The notes under the pieces: model-generated
Databases searched by the model: none
The model's input: only the letters and a program-made list of their open reading frames with translations
Told to the model about the DNA's origin: nothing
Made by a program: the position numbers and the translations under genes
Shown here: positions 1-8,196 of the stretch, one piece after another
Position numbering within the stretch: the stretch's first letter is position 1
Layout of the letters: every line of letters begins with the position of its first letter
Source: DATJOQ01 sp050010455
GTDB taxonomy: Bacteria; Desulfobacterota; Binatia; Binatales; Binataceae
Direction of reading: 5' to 3'
Assembly (NCBI GenBank): GCA_050010455.1
Contig: JBEKLA010000017.1
Span: 1 to 34,806, forward strand
DNA: 34,806 nt

Positions 1-117
1 CTCGCAGTCCGTCCGATAGCGTTCGTCAATCACAGAGAAATCGATCGCACGATCGCGGCTCAGGTTGGTTTCTATCGGCTCGACCTATACGATCCCGCGT
101 TGGTAGAGAGGTTCAAG

Positions 118-2457
118 ATGGCGGAGCCTGATCTCGTCCAGATTAAGCCGCTGGTAGCGACCGCTACCGACCCGATATGCGGGATGAAAGTGCGGATCGG
201 GCCGGCAGTGCCGTCGGCGGAACACGAGGGCCGTCGCTACTATTTCTGCTGCCCGGGATGCCTCGCGAAATTCCAGCAGGAACCCGCCACATATGCAGCC
301 AAACCAGGAGCGCCGGCTGCGAAGCCTGCCGCAATAGAAACCAAGGCGCCATCCGCGGGCGCGGAATACTTCTGTCCGATGGATCCGCAGATCGTGCGTA
401 GCGCGCCGGGAAGCTGCCCGATTTGCGGGATGGCGCTCGAGCCGCGCACGCCCGTATCGGATCAGGAAAACGCGGAGTTGCGCGACATGACGCGCCGGTT
501 CTGGATCGCTGCCGCGCTGACGAGTCCGGTTGTTGCGCTGGCGATGGTTCCGCAAAGCATGTGGCCGGCGCTGGTTTCCGGCGACGCCGCGTCCTGGGCC
601 GAATTCATCCTCGCGACTCCCGTCGTGCTGTGGGCGGGATGGCCATTCTTCGAGCGCGGCTTGCGTTCGATCCAAAGCCGCCATCTCAACATGTTTACGC
701 TGATCTCGATCGGCGTCGGAGTCGCTTACGGCTACAGCTTGATTGCGCTCTTCGTACCGGGAATTTTCCCGGCCTCGGCGCGCGGCGCAGACGGACGCGT
801 GCCGACCTATTTCGAGGCCGCCGCGGCGATCACGGTGCTGGTCCTGTTGGGGCAGGTGCTCGAGCTTCGCGCGCGCGGCCGGACCAGCCTCGCGCTTCGG
901 GCGTTGCTCGACCTCGCACCGCGCACCGCTCGTCTGATCATGCCCGACGGCTCGGATCGCGACGTTGCGCTCGATCAGGTGAAGCCGGGCGACCGGATTC
1001 GCGTGAGGCCGGGCGAGAAGGTGCCGGTCGACGGCGTGGTGCTCGAAGGAAGCAGCGGCGTCGACGAATCGATGATTACGGGCGAATCGATCCCGGTCGA
1101 GAAGAATGCCGGAGACAAGGTGATCGGCGCGACCGTCAACGGCGCGGGCAGCTTCACGATGCGGGCCGAGAGGGTCGGCGCCGATTCGATGCTCGCGCAG
1201 ATCGTGCACATGGTGAGCGAGGCGCAGCGCAGCCGCGCGCCGATCCAGCGCGTGGCCGACGTCGTCGCGGGATGGTTTGTGCCGGCGGTTGTCGCGGCCG
1301 CCGCGGTGACGTTCGTGGTGTGGATGATTGTTGGACCTGGCCTGGGCGAAGCGGTGGTTAATGCGGTCTCGGTGCTGATTATCGCGTGCCCGTGCGCGCT
1401 CGGACTTGCGACTCCGATGGCGATTATGGTCGGGACCGGCCGCGGCGCTATCGAGGGCGTGCTGATCAGGAACGCGGAAGCGCTCGAGATCATGGAGAGG
1501 GTTGACACGCTTGTCGCCGACAAGACCGGGACTCTGACCGAAGGCAAGCCGCGGCTGGCGTCGGTTGCGGCCGTCGCGCCGTGGGACGAAACGGCGCTGG
1601 TTCGGATGGCGGCGACATTGGAGCGCGGCAGCGAGCATCCGCTGGCGTCGGCGATCGTCGCGGGTGCCGAGAATCGCGGGATCAAACTTGCCGAGACGCG
1701 GGGCTTTAAGGCGATCTCCGGCAAAGGCGTGATTGGTATCGTCGATGGGCACGAAGTCGTTCTAGGCAACGTGCGTTTGTTCGAAGATTTGAAAATTCCG
1801 TCCGCGGAAATCGCCGCCAAGGCCGAGCAGATGCGCGCCGCGGGCGAGACCGCGATGCTGATCGCCGTCGATGGCGCGCCGGCCGGCGCGATCGGCGTCG
1901 CCGATCCGATCAAAGCGTCGAGTGCGGAGGCGGTGCGGCTGCTCAAGCGCAGCAACGTCGCGATCGTTATGCTGACCGGCGACAGCGCCACTACGGCCGC
2001 GGCGGTTGCGCGCAAGCTCGGGATCGACGAAGTTCGCGCCGAAGTACTTCCCCAAAACAAGGCCGGCGAGATCAAGCGGCTTCAGGCGCTCGGGCGAATC
2101 GTCGCGATGGCGGGCGACGGAATCAATGACGCGCCCGCGTTGGCGCAGGCACAGGTTGGAATCGCGATGGGGACGGGCACCGACGTCGCGATGCAGAGCG
2201 CTGGTATCACGCTGGTCAAGGGCGACCTGCGCGGTGTCGCAAAGGCCCGCATCCTGAGTCACGCGACGATGCGCAACATCCGCCAGAATCTGTTCTTCGC
2301 ATTCGTTTACAACGCGCTCGGCGTGCCGATCGCGGCGGGTGTGCTCTACCCGTGGTTCGGAATCCTGCTCAGTCCGATTATTGCCAGCGCAGCGATGGCG
2401 CTGAGTTCGGTTTGCGTGGTCAGCAATGCGCTCAGGCTGCGCCGAGTCAAAATCTGA
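118..2457 (+). CDS. copA: Copper-exporting P1B-type ATPase with YHS and heavy-metal-binding N-terminus
   Basis: Integral membrane ATPase that most likely expels Cu(I) from the cytoplasm. The N-terminus has no classical HMA (CxxC ferredoxin-fold) domain. It has a YHS/TRASH-like domain (residues about 18-59, with DPICGM and CCPGC) and then a heavy-metal-binding domain (about 83-109, FCPMDP and CPICGM). The core carries TGES (321-324), the CPC transport motif (C424-P-C426), the phosphorylated D468 in DKTGT, the SEHPL motif of P1B pumps (505-509) and GDGINDAP. The tail has FVYN and MALSS, typical of copper-specific P1B-1 pumps. The ATG at 118 is chosen because a GAGAGG ribosome site lies just upstream; it gives 779 residues. 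A TTG at 100 is in frame, and the frame stays open to the left edge of the window, so a longer N-terminus cannot be excluded. Family assignment is certain; the substrate is inferred from motifs. Confidence 0.95.
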   Translation: MAEPDLVQIKPLVATATDPICGMKVRIGPAVPSAEHEGRRYYFCCPGCLAKFQQEPATYAAKPGAPAAKPAAIETKAPSAGAEYFCPMDPQIVRSAPGSCPICGMALEPRTPVSDQENAELRDMTRRFWIAAALTSPVVALAMVPQSMWPALVSGDAASWAEFILATPVVLWAGWPFFERGLRSIQSRHLNMFTLISIGVGVAYGYSLIALFVPGIFPASARGADGRVPTYFEAAAAITVLVLLGQVLELRARGRTSLALRALLDLAPRTARLIMPDGSDRDVALDQVKPGDRIRVRPGEKVPVDGVVLEGSSGVDESMITGESIPVEKNAGDKVIGATVNGAGSFTMRAERVGADSMLAQIVHMVSEAQRSRAPIQRVADVVAGWFVPAVVAAAAVTFVVWMIVGPGLGEAVVNAVSVLIIACPCALGLATPMAIMVGTGRGAIEGVLIRNAEALEIMERVDTLVADKTGTLTEGKPRLASVAAVAPWDETALVRMAATLERGSEHPLASAIVAGAENRGIKLAETRGFKAISGKGVIGIVDGHEVVLGNVRLFEDLKIPSAEIAAKAEQMRAAGETAMLIAVDGAPAGAIGVADPIKASSAEAVRLLKRSNVAIVMLTGDSATTAAAVARKLGIDEVRAEVLPQNKAGEIKRLQALGRIVAMAGDGINDAPALAQAQVGIAMGTGTDVAMQSAGITLVKGDLRGVAKARILSHATMRNIRQNLFFAFVYNALGVPIAAGVLYPWFGILLSPIIASAAMALSSVCVVSNALRLRRVKI

Positions 2458-2485
2458 CAGCGGCAGCCCTATCGAAAAGCTACTG

Positions 2486-2569
2486 ATGATGGGACTTCCG
2501 CTTGCGACGCTCGCTTCAGCCTGCGACGATCAGTGCATGCCGTCCTTCGAGGCTGAAGAGCAGCGCTGA
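2486..2569 (+). CDS. Possible 27-residue ORF coupled to the GspC-like gene
   Basis: A short frame that begins with two consecutive Met codons. Its TGA overlaps the ATG of the next gene (TGATG), the arrangement seen in translational coupling. No clear ribosome site precedes it and no motif is recognised beyond two cysteines. It may be a leader that lets ribosomes reach the GspC-like start, or chance. Confidence 0.2.
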   Translation: MMGLPLATLASACDDQCMPSFEAEEQR

Positions 2570-3321
2570 TGCGGACTCGTCTGTCTGGCCGTTACGTCAC
2601 GGCGCTGAACCTCGTCTTGATTGCGGCGGTCGCTTATTTCGCTGCGCTATCCGCCGACGACCTGATATCGCGAGACCTGAGCGCGGGCGCAAGCCTCGAA
2701 GCGCCGACGCACGCGTCACGGCGCGTGCGTGCCGGTAATCTCTCGCGCGACGCGTACTCCGCGATCGTCGAGCGCGACGTGTTCAATTCAGTCAAAGCCG
2801 CGCCGGCTGCGGCGGTCGAAGCGTCGGCGGTCAACCTGCACGTCAAGTTGCTCGGCACCTCGGAAAGCACTGCGGCCAAGCCCTTCGCGATATTGGAGGA
2901 CACCAGCAATCATCAGCAGGCGCTATACCGGCTCGACGACGAGATCCCCGACGCGGGAACGCTGATAGCGGTGCAAAGGAAACGGGTTCTGATAAACCAT
3001 CGGGGCCAGGTAATGTCACTCGCGATCTCTGACGAGGTGCCGGCTATCAGCGCTCCGTCATATGCCGCGGACTCCGTGCCGCCCGCGGACGCTGGGACGC
3101 CGCCGGCTGATGCGGCGCCGGCTGTGGTCAAAGTCGGCACCGCGCTGATTCGCAGGAATGTGCCCTCGCCGTGGAAGAAGATTGACCCGAATCAGCAATC
3201 TCTGTGGAAAAACATGAAGGGCGCTTTCCCTCTTCATAACCTAAGCACTTCCAGATCATGGAAGGCGCTCCGATCGCTAGGGACTTCTCCGAGCGCGAGC
3301 GAGCCGGACACGGACCAATGA
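2569..3321 (+). CDS. gspC: Type II secretion GspC-like inner-membrane protein
   Basis: A 250-residue protein resembling GspC, the inner-membrane subunit that links the secretin to the cytoplasmic platform of type II secretion. It has a short cytoplasmic N-terminus, one membrane segment (about residues 10-27) and a periplasmic homology-region domain (about 58-150). That domain contains the family motif VERDVFNS, then a LLGT strand, an AILED strand and the RVLINHRGQ strand. The C-terminal part is rich in Ala and Pro and then Lys and Ser, and shows no PDZ domain, so this is a short-form GspC. No other gsp gene is visible in the window; either the rest lies elsewhere or this copy is an orphan. 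The assignment rests on the motif order. The role in secretion is inferred from the family. Confidence 0.75.
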   Translation: MRTRLSGRYVTALNLVLIAAVAYFAALSADDLISRDLSAGASLEAPTHASRRVRAGNLSRDAYSAIVERDVFNSVKAAPAAAVEASAVNLHVKLLGTSESTAAKPFAILEDTSNHQQALYRLDDEIPDAGTLIAVQRKRVLINHRGQVMSLAISDEVPAISAPSYAADSVPPADAGTPPADAAPAVVKVGTALIRRNVPSPWKKIDPNQQSLWKNMKGAFPLHNLSTSRSWKALRSLGTSPSASEPDTDQ

Positions 3322-3332
3322 ATCGACGGCGT

Positions 3333-3521
3333 CTATTTATGTTCGCCGGGCGCCTTTTTCTGATCGCGGGACGCTTCGCGGCTTTCCTTTAGAGCCTTGC
3401 GCCGCTCGGCGGCCCGCCGCGCCGCGTTGGTGGCAAGGCGCCTGCCGCCCCACCAGATCGCGACCGCCAATACCAGCAGAGCCCAGTTCCACCAGGTGAA
3501 ACCCTGAACCCAATCATGCAT
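3333..3521 (-). CDS. Small single-pass membrane protein with a basic tail
   Basis: 62 residues: a Trp-rich N-terminus, one hydrophobic helix (about residues 11-26) and a long basic, charged tail expected to face the cytoplasm by the positive-inside rule. An AAAGGA ribosome site sits 7 bases before the ATG, which supports real translation. It converges with the GspC-like gene, with only 11 bases between the two stops. No family is recognised. Confidence 0.55.
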   Translation of the reverse strand: MHDWVQGFTWWNWALLVLAVAIWWGGRRLATNAARRAAERRKALKESREASRDQKKAPGEHK

Positions 3522-3578
3522 GCCGTGGTCCTTTGACCCTTTGCTGTCCTTGTCGGACAGCCGTGACGTGACGCCGCG

Positions 3579-4808
3579 TCAGGTCAGCTCCTTGCTGCTG
3601 TAGCCCAGGATGCGGCGCGCGATGATCAGCAGGTTAATTTGCTGGGTGCCCTCGAAGATGTCGTTGATCTTCGCGTCGCGCATCCATTTCTCGATCAGGA
3701 ATTTCCGCGAGTAGCCCAGCGGCCCCAGGATCTCAACCGCCTTCTGGGTTATCTGCGTGACCGCGAGGCCGGCCTTGGCCTTGGCCATCGAAGCTTCGAG
3801 GCTGTTGCGCTGGCCGACGTCCATCATCCATGCGGCGCGCCATGCCAGCAGGCGCGCTGCTTCGAGCTGCGCCTCCATCTCCATGAAGTCGCGCTCGATC
3901 GCGCGCAACCGTCGCGGCGAGAGCCCATAGCGGATCTCGACGTTTTGATTGGCGAGGAACTCGCGCACGAAATCGATTGCGGCGCGTCCGACCCCGATCG
4001 CCATCGCCGCCACGATCGGCCGCGTGGCGTCGAACGTCGCCATCACGTCCTTGAATCCGCCCTCGCGCCGGATCTCGGGGCTGCCGAGCAGATTGTCGAG
4101 CGGCACGCGGCAATCGTCGAAGACGAGCGCGGCGGTGTCGGAGGCGCGGATGCCGAGCTTGTTCTCGAGCCGGACGACGCTCGCGCCCGGAGTGTGATGC
4201 TCGACGATGAACGGCTTCATCCCGGGGCGGCCGGCGCTGCGGTCGAGGGTTGCCCAGACCACTACGAAGCCCTCGGATTTTTCGAGCGCCATTTCGCCGG
4301 CGGTGCAAAAGATCTTGGTGCCGTTGAGCACCCACTGATCGCCGTCACGCACGGCGGTGGTGGTGATCGCGGCCGAATCCGAACCGCATCCGGGCTCGGT
4401 GATAGCCATCGCGCCCCACTTGGGCGCGCCGTCCTTGAAGCGCTTGAGGAAGCGTTCCTTCTGCTCGGGCGTTCCCGCGGCCGCGACCGCCGCGCCGCCC
4501 AATCCCGGATTCGGAATCGAGAGGTAGAGCCCGGCGTCTCCCCAGCACAATTCCTCGGTCAGTACGAGCGTGGCGAGGTTGCGCAGTTCGGGCGCTTTCG
4601 CCGCCTCGTCCTTGTCGCCGCCGCGCGTGGTTCCGACCCGCACTTCGACCTGGCGCGACGCCGCCCACATCAGCTCCCAAAACTGGGTGGGACGCTCGTG
4701 TTCGCGTTCGTCGTACTCGCGTGAAATCGGCCGTATGACTTCGCGCGCAACCGCGCGAAAGGCGTCACGCCGCTGAACAAGATCCGGACTCAATTCAAAA
4801 TCAATCAT
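3579..4808 (-). CDS. Acyl-CoA dehydrogenase
   Basis: FAD-dependent flavoprotein that introduces an alpha-beta double bond into an acyl-CoA. The 409 residues show the full family layout: an N-terminal helical domain, the central beta domain with the substrate/FAD motif AITEPGCGSDS, the NGTKIFCT strand, and the C-terminal helical domain ending with FEGTQQI. In that motif E386 is at the position of the usual catalytic base. It lies on the reverse strand behind a second acyl-CoA dehydrogenase (49-base gap) and a VOC protein, so the three probably form one transcript running from about 6370 down to 3579. The substrate chain is not predictable. An insertion of Gly- and charge-rich residues near 58-72 is not typical of short-chain enzymes. 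Confidence 0.93.
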   Translation of the reverse strand: MIDFELSPDLVQRRDAFRAVAREVIRPISREYDEREHERPTQFWELMWAASRQVEVRVGTTRGGDKDEAAKAPELRNLATLVLTEELCWGDAGLYLSIPNPGLGGAAVAAAGTPEQKERFLKRFKDGAPKWGAMAITEPGCGSDSAAITTTAVRDGDQWVLNGTKIFCTAGEMALEKSEGFVVVWATLDRSAGRPGMKPFIVEHHTPGASVVRLENKLGIRASDTAALVFDDCRVPLDNLLGSPEIRREGGFKDVMATFDATRPIVAAMAIGVGRAAIDFVREFLANQNVEIRYGLSPRRLRAIERDFMEMEAQLEAARLLAWRAAWMMDVGQRNSLEASMAKAKAGLAVTQITQKAVEILGPLGYSRKFLIEKWMRDAKINDIFEGTQQINLLIIARRILGYSSKELT

Positions 4809-4857
4809 CGGTATTTCGTTTCCAGAAGATATTTCACCAGTCTGTTGATCGAAGTTA

Positions 4858-5973
4858 CTAAACCGTCGCGATCCCTTCGAAGCTGCTCAAGCCGCGCGCG
4901 TTGCGCAGCCACATCTCGACCGGATGCTCGCGGATGTAACCGTGGCCGCCGAGCACCTGGACCGCGTTATCGGTTATCTTGAGCGCCGCCGCCGCGACAT
5001 AGTTCTTGGCCAGATAACTCTGCTTGAGCGCGTCATCGCCCTTGTCCAGCGCCGCAGCCGCCTGCCATACCATCAGGCGCGAAGCGTCGACCTCGATCGC
5101 CATCTCGGCCAGAATAAACGCGATCGCCTGGCGCGTTGCGATCGGCGTACCAAAGGCCTTGCGTTCCTTGGCGTAGTCGCGAGCGTACTCGTAGGCCGCG
5201 CGTGCGACCCCGACGCCCATCGCGGCGATCGCTACTCTCGCCTCGCTCATCAGGCGGGAGAAATTCAGCTTCTTGCCTGACGAACCGCCCAGCCGCGCCT
5301 CGGCGCCGACCCGGCAGTCCTTCAGTTCCAGTTCGTAGGTTGCGAGCGCTTTGATTCCCATGTTCTTCTCGCGCTCGGATAGCGTTGCGCCCGGCGTGTC
5401 GCGCGCGATCATGAAGCCATCGACGCCGCCCAACCCCGACGCTCCCTCAGCCGCGGCGTAGACCAGGATGTCCCGCGACTCGCGGGCCAAAGGAACGCAG
5501 CACTTGCGCCCATTGAGCACGTAGCCACTTCCGTCGCGGCGCGCTTTCGTGGACATGTCACCGAGATCGAAATCGAACAGGGGCTCCATTATCGCGGCGG
5601 CCGCCGGAGCAAAGCGCTCGCCGGCAAACGTCGGCAGGTAGCGCTTGTGCTGCTCCCCCCCGCCCATCTCGAGGACCGGGTAGGCGATCAGGCGCGGCGC
5701 CAGCACGTGAAGGGCGATAGCCAGGTCGCCGAAGGCGAGCTCTTCGGCGACGACCGCGCCCGTCACCGCCGAGCGCTGAATTTCGAGGCCGCCGAGCTCG
5801 GATGGAATCGGGCCGCTGACCAATCCAAGATCCCACGACTTGGCTATCAGTGCTTCGGGGATCGAGCCGGTTTCGTCGGCGGGGCGAGCCGCCGGACGGA
5901 TTTCGTCGCGCGCAAAAGCCGCAACCATATCGCGGATCATGCGCTGTTCTTCGCTGAGTTCGAAACTTACCAT
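4858..5973 (-). CDS. Acyl-CoA dehydrogenase, second copy
   Basis: A 371-residue acyl-CoA dehydrogenase, middle gene of a three-gene reverse-strand cluster. It has the N-terminal helical domain, a central domain with a divergent flavin region (AIMEPLFDFD replaces the usual TEPGxGSD) and a C-terminal helical domain with QVLGGHGYIREHPVEMWLRN. It ends almost at the catalytic-loop motif: SSFEG, with E367, is only four residues from the stop, so the final helix seen in its neighbour is missing. Pairs of divergent acyl-CoA dehydrogenases often form heteromeric enzymes acting on bulky acyl-CoAs, and the degenerate TEPGxGSD motif would fit a partner subunit. That is inference; an independent enzyme is equally possible. 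Confidence 0.92.
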   Translation of the reverse strand: MVSFELSEEQRMIRDMVAAFARDEIRPAARPADETGSIPEALIAKSWDLGLVSGPIPSELGGLEIQRSAVTGAVVAEELAFGDLAIALHVLAPRLIAYPVLEMGGGEQHKRYLPTFAGERFAPAAAAIMEPLFDFDLGDMSTKARRDGSGYVLNGRKCCVPLARESRDILVYAAAEGASGLGGVDGFMIARDTPGATLSEREKNMGIKALATYELELKDCRVGAEARLGGSSGKKLNFSRLMSEARVAIAAMGVGVARAAYEYARDYAKERKAFGTPIATRQAIAFILAEMAIEVDASRLMVWQAAAALDKGDDALKQSYLAKNYVAAAALKITDNAVQVLGGHGYIREHPVEMWLRNARGLSSFEGIATV

Positions 5974-5994
5974 GTCTAAAGTTTTGCTCTTTGT

Positions 5995-6369
5995 TCAGCC
6001 TTTGCGATCAAATATGAAGAGCGGCACCTGATTCGAGGCCTGCGGATCAACCGCGAGGATTCGGCGGCCGCCTTGCTTGCGAACCGGCTCGGATTTCAAG
6101 CTGGCTTTCTCGAGCGCCTGCGCGACCACCGCCACATCGTCGGCCTCCAGCCACAACGCCGCCATCCCCTCGCCGCCCGGAGCAAGCTTTGCCGATGGCT
6201 GCGAACCGGATACCAGGTGAATCTCCGCATCACCGATCGCGAGAACCGCGGTTTCGCCGTCCGGAGCTTGGCGCAAGTTGAAGCCGAAATTGCGCTGATA
6301 CAGGCTCGTGGCGTCGCCGAGATCAGTTGACGCCACTTCCAGTCGATCTAATCGTTTGATCATAACCAT
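5995..6369 (-). CDS. VOC-superfamily (glyoxalase-like) protein
   Basis: A 124-residue protein with the paired beta-alpha-beta-beta-beta modules of the vicinal-oxygen-chelate fold: RLDRLEVASTDLGDATSLYQRNFGF at the start and a second module from about residue 70. It resembles methylmalonyl-CoA epimerase or glyoxalase-type proteins, but not all metal ligands are obvious. The ATG at 6369 is preferred over an upstream TTG because AAGGA lies 8 bases before it. It is the first gene of the likely transcript with the two acyl-CoA dehydrogenases, so it may act on a related CoA ester (inference). Confidence 0.75.
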   Translation of the reverse strand: MVMIKRLDRLEVASTDLGDATSLYQRNFGFNLRQAPDGETAVLAIGDAEIHLVSGSQPSAKLAPGGEGMAALWLEADDVAVVAQALEKASLKSEPVRKQGGRRILAVDPQASNQVPLFIFDRKG

Positions 6370-6674
6370 CAAAGCTGTCCTTATACTAACCCGACGCGGA
6401 GACCAATGTTAGAGGCGCGCCGTAATAGTACGAGTCCCCCCGGAGGACATCCCGAGATGATTGGCGTCCTGCCTGAGGAGAGGTGTGGCTCAGGACGCTT
6501 GCCCGGTTATTTCGGCGGTTTCTGTTTTCGAACCGCGGAACCGAGAAGCGGTGGTCGCCGCCGCCTGATTGCGGCTGAACGTGAAGTTGGCTACGCGCGC
6601 CCGGCATTCTTCAGCGGCAAGCGTTCAGCTTCATTCGGGCCAGGCTCTAGTCGAGAAAGCGCCTCGATCAGAAC
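6370..6674. other. Gene-free stretch with one strong hairpin (6464-6498)
   Basis: No convincing coding frame. It contains a perfect 8-bp inverted repeat, GCGTCCTG (6464-6471) and CAGGACGC (6491-6498), with a partly self-pairing loop. There is no T-run on either strand, so it is not a classical terminator. It could be a folded RNA element between the reverse-strand gene at 6675-6842 and the VOC operon. Confidence 0.35.
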
Positions 6675-6842
6675 CTATCCGTACCAAATCTCCAGCAAAT
6701 AGCCCACCGCAAAGACCAGTATTCCGACGAAGGCTATTTGGAATTCCTCGGCCATAGCCTTTTCGTGGCGTATGCCCACGTACAGCGCGAAGCCGACATC
6801 CGCGCATCCCAAGAGTTCCAGAATCTTTGCGAGCAAAAACAC
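6675..6842 (-). CDS. 55-residue protein with two membrane helices
   Basis: Begins with GTG (MFLLAKILELLG) and ends LLEIWYG. It has two hydrophobic helices (about residues 2-24 and 35-52) joined by a short charged loop containing RHEK and AEE, which predicts a hairpin in the inner membrane with a polar turn. The pattern looks like tiny membrane proteins found in many Gram-negative genomes, but I cannot name a family. The start is uncertain: no strong ribosome site is seen, and a stop lies 27 bases upstream in frame. Confidence 0.5.
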   Translation of the reverse strand: MFLLAKILELLGCADVGFALYVGIRHEKAMAEEFQIAFVGILVFAVGYLLEIWYG

Positions 6843-7259
6843 GCCGTTACCCGCGCCAAGTTTTAATCAGGAGAGTCCCTCACACGATCCCCCGAATAGG
6901 TCGCCGATGCGACTTTAACTACTCTATAACGGCCTGCTAACACCTATCGAACGACCCCCATCGATGTCAACGCGACAATAGCCTGAAACTGTGTCGAACC
7001 ACGTTGCCATTCGATTGAGGCGTCGGCCGTGGTGCAGTGTCGCGTGTTGCCCGACTTGTTTCGACGACGTCAGCAATCGAATCTGGTTGAGCGCTGGCCG
7101 GTTGTTTTCTAGCACGCCAATCCGTCGAGACTGTCAACGCCGCAGAGAAAAGCAAATCGATGGGCCGGTATATTTCGAGGTCGGGCGCGGAAATCGCCAC
7201 GAAAAGGGCGCGCAACTAAACCAGAAGGAGTCGCCTGGAAAATCGGCAAGGGGGGGATC
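6843..7259. other. Intergenic region before the hemerythrin gene
   Basis: No supported gene on either strand. The last bases contain the G-rich ribosome site (AAGGGGGG) for the hemerythrin gene at 7260. Otherwise nothing recognisable is seen. Confidence 0.5.
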
Positions 7260-7658
7260 ATGAAAACCTTCATTGAGTGGAATGACGATATGTCGGTCAA
7301 GAACCCGACGATTGATCGGGATCACAGATTGCTCATCCAGTATGTGAACGAGATGTATGCTGCGATGGGAGCTGGAAAAGGCAAGGACATTCTCGGAAAC
7401 ATCCTGGCCAAGCTGGTGAAGTATACTCAGGAACATTTCCAGCGCGAGGAGATCATATGGAAAGCGGGCCGCTATGCCGAGTTCGACAAGCATAAACAGG
7501 CTCATATCGATCTCCTCCACACGGTGACCGAGTTCAAGGGCAAGCATGACAAGGGAGATGTCCTGCTGACGCTAGACGTGATGAATTTTTTGCGCGACTG
7601 GCTGACCAACCACATCCTGAAAGCGGACAAGACAGCCGCTGAAGCTATCGCGCACTAG
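7260..7658 (+). CDS. Bacteriohemerythrin
   Basis: A single-domain 132-residue O2-binding di-iron protein of the four-helix-bundle hemerythrin family, expected in the cytoplasm. All seven iron ligands can be placed in order: H22, H59 and E63 (HFQRE), H78 and H82 (HKQAH), and H118 and D123 (HILKAD). The starting WNDDMSV and IDRDH segments are typical. It would bind O2 reversibly for storage, delivery or sensing. There are no fused signalling domains. Translation starts at an ATG just behind a G-rich ribosome site. It stands alone, about 290 bases from the integrated element, so its control is not evident. Confidence 0.95.
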   Translation: MKTFIEWNDDMSVKNPTIDRDHRLLIQYVNEMYAAMGAGKGKDILGNILAKLVKYTQEHFQREEIIWKAGRYAEFDKHKQAHIDLLHTVTEFKGKHDKGDVLLTLDVMNFLRDWLTNHILKADKTAAEAIAH

Positions 7659-7671
7659 GCACGAGGACACA

Positions 7672-7690
7672 AGCAGTCAATCCGACTGCT
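7672..7690 (+). terminator. Possible weak terminator hairpin after hemerythrin
   Basis: A 7-bp perfect stem AGCAGTC/GACTGCT with a 5-base loop, starting 14 bases after the hemerythrin stop. No T-run follows, so termination would be weak or factor-assisted. Confidence 0.3.
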
Positions 7691-7950
7691 GCGAAAGCTG
7701 CGCCGCTATGCCTCGCGTCCAAAACGATGCGCGGTGCATCTGGGTGATAAGATTCGCAAGCGCGGCGCCTGGGGGTTCATCCGGGTTGATTCTCGGCGCC
7801 GCCGAGGCATGCGATTCGCCTCGAAGAGCTTAAATCGTTTTCAATCGAGTTGTGCGGTGAGGGACCGGGCGGTTGACCACTCGGGCGCGGATAGGCTCGC
7901 GGGGCGTGACCTGCGCGCCAAAAGCGGGTATTTATGATAATCCGCGAGAT

Positions 7951-7992
7951 GCGGAGAGGTGGCCGAGTGGTCGAAGGCACCAGATTGCTAAT
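7951..7992 (+). repeat. Left attachment site: 5' half of tRNA-Ser (attL)
   Basis: Identical over 42 bases to 18827-18868. It covers two bases before the tRNA, then the 5' acceptor strand, the D arm and the anticodon loop with GCT, and breaks off two bases into the 3' anticodon stem. The rest of the tRNA is absent here, so this copy cannot make a tRNA. It marks the chromosome side left behind by integration. Confidence 0.92.
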
Positions 7993-8037
7993 AGCGTTTT
8001 GCCGTTTACCACAGATCGTGCCAGATCGTAAACGCTA
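7992..8037. repeat. Inverted and direct repeats just inside the left end
   Basis: An 8-bp inverted repeat (TAGCGTTT at 7992-7999, AAACGCTA at 8030-8037) encloses two direct copies of CAGATCGT (8012-8019 and 8022-8029) spaced exactly 10 bp apart. The position at the attachment site and the helical-turn spacing suggest binding sites for the integrase or an excisionase (inference). Confidence 0.5.
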
Positions 8038-8046
8038 AGTTTTTCA

Positions 8047-8122
8047 AGACTTTTTCGGAATCGACATCGCCTGGGATCGGCACGCGTTGGCACGTGTTGG
8101 AGACTTGTGGAGACTTTTTCGG
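8047..8122. repeat. Left arm-type repeats (GGAGACT and AGACTTTTTCGG)
   Basis: AGACTTTTTCGG occurs at 8047-8058 and 8111-8122. GGAGACT occurs at 8099-8105 and 8109-8115, 10 bp apart. Matching pairs occur near the right end and once mid-element. These look like integrase arm-type sites. Confidence 0.55.
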
Positions 8123-8196
8123 CACTGGTGCCATGACTGCGATAGGCTGGCGCCGTTCGCACAGCGGATCTTTCTCTTTGGGGAGCAGCTACTTTT

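Noticed and set aside
85..1752. 555-residue reverse-strand frame opposite the copper ATPase
   Set aside because: Composition is Arg/His/Asp-rich without pattern; it is the antisense shadow of a GC-rich gene with clear P-type ATPase motifs.
3639..4724. 361-residue forward frame opposite the acyl-CoA dehydrogenase
   Set aside because: No domain likeness; mirrors the codon bias of the reverse gene.
7951..7992. A second functional tRNA gene
   Set aside because: Only the 5' half is present; no variable arm, T-arm or 3' acceptor strand follows.
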